Assembly: GCF_021044685.1 (NCBI RefSeq)
Contig: NZ_CP088014.1
Coordinates: forward strand, 2,032,001-2,096,000
Length of the DNA stretch: 64,000 nucleotides
Direction of reading: 5' to 3'
Source: Bradyrhizobium daqingense
GTDB lineage: Bacteria; Pseudomonadota; Alphaproteobacteria; Rhizobiales; Xanthobacteraceae
Under the pieces are notes generated by a model, which was given only the letters and a program-made list of their open reading frames with translations, was not told where the DNA came from and ran no database searches. The translations under genes and the position numbers were made by a program. This document shows positions 62,874-64,000 of the stretch, piece by piece (position 1 is the stretch's first letter; each line of letters starts with the position of its first letter).

Positions 62874-64000
62874 TTACGGCGTCACCGCGCCGCGTTCGAC
62901 CGCGCGCGGGGCGGTCAGCTCTTTCCAGATCGAGTTGGCCAGATGCACTGGCGAGAAGGCGGGCCGTTCGATGTAGCGGCCGTCGCCGGCCTTAACGCGC
63001 AGATCACCGTCCTTCCAGGCAATGCGGCCATGTGACAGCGTCACGGCCGGCCCACCCGTGCAGGAAAAGCCTTCGAACACGTTGTAATCGATCCGGCTCA
63101 TCTGTCGCTTGGCGCTGATGGTCCTGGTCGCCTTGGGATCCCATATTACGATATCGGCATCCGAGCCGACTGCGATCGCGCCCTTGCGGGGAAAGATGTT
63201 GAGGATGCGGGCGATGTTGGCCGAGGTCACCGCGACGAACTCCTCTTTGGTCAGGCGTCCTGTGGTGACGCCCGCGGTCCACAACAGCGCCAGGCGATCT
63301 TCGAGGCCACCGGTGCCGTTCGGGATCTTCCTGAAGTCGGTAAGGCCGAACCGCTTCTGCGCGGTGGTGAAGGCGCAATGGTCGGTCGCGACCACCTGGA
63401 GCGAGCCGGCTTGCAGGCCGGCCCACAGGCTGTCCTGGTGCGACTTGTCGCGGAACGGCGGCGACATCACGCGCTGCGCGGAATGGTTCCAGTCTTTGTT
63501 CTGGTACTCGCCGGCATCGAGCAGCAGATGCTGGATCAGCGGCTCGCCATAGACGCGCTTTCCGGCCGCGCGGGCCCGCGCGATCGCCTCATGGGCTTCG
63601 CGGCAGCTGGTGTGCACGATATAGACCGGCGTACCCGTCATGTCCGCGATCATGATGGCGCGATTGGTGGCTTCGCCCTCGACCTCCGGCGGCCGCGAGT
63701 AGGCGTGGCCTTCCGGGCCGGTGACGCCGCGTGCGATCAGCGCCTCCTGCATCAAGGCGACGACGTCGCCGTTTTCTGCATGGACCACCGGCATGGCGCC
63801 GAGATGGGCGCAGCGCGCGAACGAGTTATAGAGCTCGTCATCGTTCACCATCAGCGCGCCCTTGTAGGCCATGAAGTGCTTGAAGGTGTTGATGCCGTAG
63901 GTTTTGACCACGGTCTCCATCTCGTCGTGGATCTGCTTCGACCACGACGTCACCGCCATGTGGAAGCCGTAGTCGGCGGCCGCCTTCTCGGATTTGTGCC
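62874..64000 (-). CDS. Dihydropyrimidinase/D-hydantoinase, partial (5' end beyond window)
   Basis: The gene runs off the right edge; 375 codons are visible to the stop at 62874. The frame stays open through the last bases (HKSEKAAADYGFHMAVTSW). Amidohydrolase features: INTFKHFMAYKGALMVNDDELYNSFARCAHLGAMPVVHAEN (the K in KHFMAYKG would be the carbamylated lysine), IVHTSCREAHEAIARAR, LQVVATDHCAFTT with the metal Asp, IPNGTGGLEDRL and RILNIFPRKGAIAVGSDADIVIWDP. It hydrolyses cyclic ureides in pyrimidine or hydantoin breakdown. Upstream partners lie outside the window. Confidence 0.92.
   Translation of the reverse strand, partial: HKSEKAAADYGFHMAVTSWSKQIHDEMETVVKTYGINTFKHFMAYKGALMVNDDELYNSFARCAHLGAMPVVHAENGDVVALMQEALIARGVTGPEGHAYSRPPEVEGEATNRAIMIADMTGTPVYIVHTSCREAHEAIARARAAGKRVYGEPLIQHLLLDAGEYQNKDWNHSAQRVMSPPFRDKSHQDSLWAGLQAGSLQVVATDHCAFTTAQKRFGLTDFRKIPNGTGGLEDRLALLWTAGVTTGRLTKEEFVAVTSANIARILNIFPRKGAIAVGSDADIVIWDPKATRTISAKRQMSRIDYNVFEGFSCTGGPAVTLSHGRIAWKDGDLRVKAGDGRYIERPAFSPVHLANSIWKELTAPRAVERGAVTP

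Overview
The window is a piece of a high-GC alphaproteobacterial chromosome, most likely Bradyrhizobium or a close Nitrobacteraceae relative. Four things point there: a homospermidine synthase plus ornithine decarboxylase pair, a small heat-shock gene preceded by an RpoH-type promoter and a ROSE-like RNA thermometer, a CpdR-type response regulator, and many dispersed palindromic repeats typical of that lineage. No phage, integrase, transposase or CRISPR array is visible. All function names come from reading the sequence; no database search was run.

Layout. 0-6.3 kb: the end of a WD40-like protein, an MgtC-family protein, a proline-rich anchored protein, then a minus-strand polyamine region (homospermidine synthase, RidA, GNAT, ornithine decarboxylase). 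The decarboxylase has an unusually long, structured 5' leader. 6.4-10.3 kb: a tightly overlapping trio of M3 oligopeptidase, DUF1007 protein and His-rich NicO-type metal exporter. 10.4-19.5 kb: housekeeping genes, including a YbgC-type thioesterase, ferrochelatase, an SPFH/NfeD pair, an HxlR regulator divergent from an AhpD-like gene with a twin operator between them, KdsD and an outer-membrane barrel. 19.7-26.0 kb: glutamate synthase gltD and gltB.

26.5-42.3 kb: secreted and envelope proteins, the heat-shock gene, a large membrane-anchored di-haem cytochrome with an unusual N-terminal region, a cyclase/TPR protein, exporters, a LysR regulator, histidinol phosphatase, a probable small RNA with its own terminator, N-formylglutamate amidohydrolase, CpdR and tRNA-Val(GAC). 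42.3-50.5 kb is patchier and in places less GC-rich. It holds hypothetical genes, a Nudix hydrolase, an HExxH protein, a small acidic protein, a dodecin, a phytochelatin-synthase-like protease, and a decayed plus an intact copy of an ABC-type binding protein.

50.7-64 kb: an enolase-superfamily enzyme, a LysE exporter, another binding protein, an esterase-like protein lacking its nucleophile, AlkB, a DUF4173/response regulator/sensor kinase operon, a membrane-anchored NagZ-like GH3 enzyme, a manganese catalase-DUF892 fusion, and a hydantoinase running off the end.

The themes are polyamine and nitrogen metabolism, envelope sensing, and solute binding by five substrate-binding proteins that have no permease genes beside them. 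The strongest less-routine signals are regulatory RNAs: the decarboxylase leader (5370-5883), the ROSE-like thermometer (28937-29046) and the small RNA (about 40400-40492).
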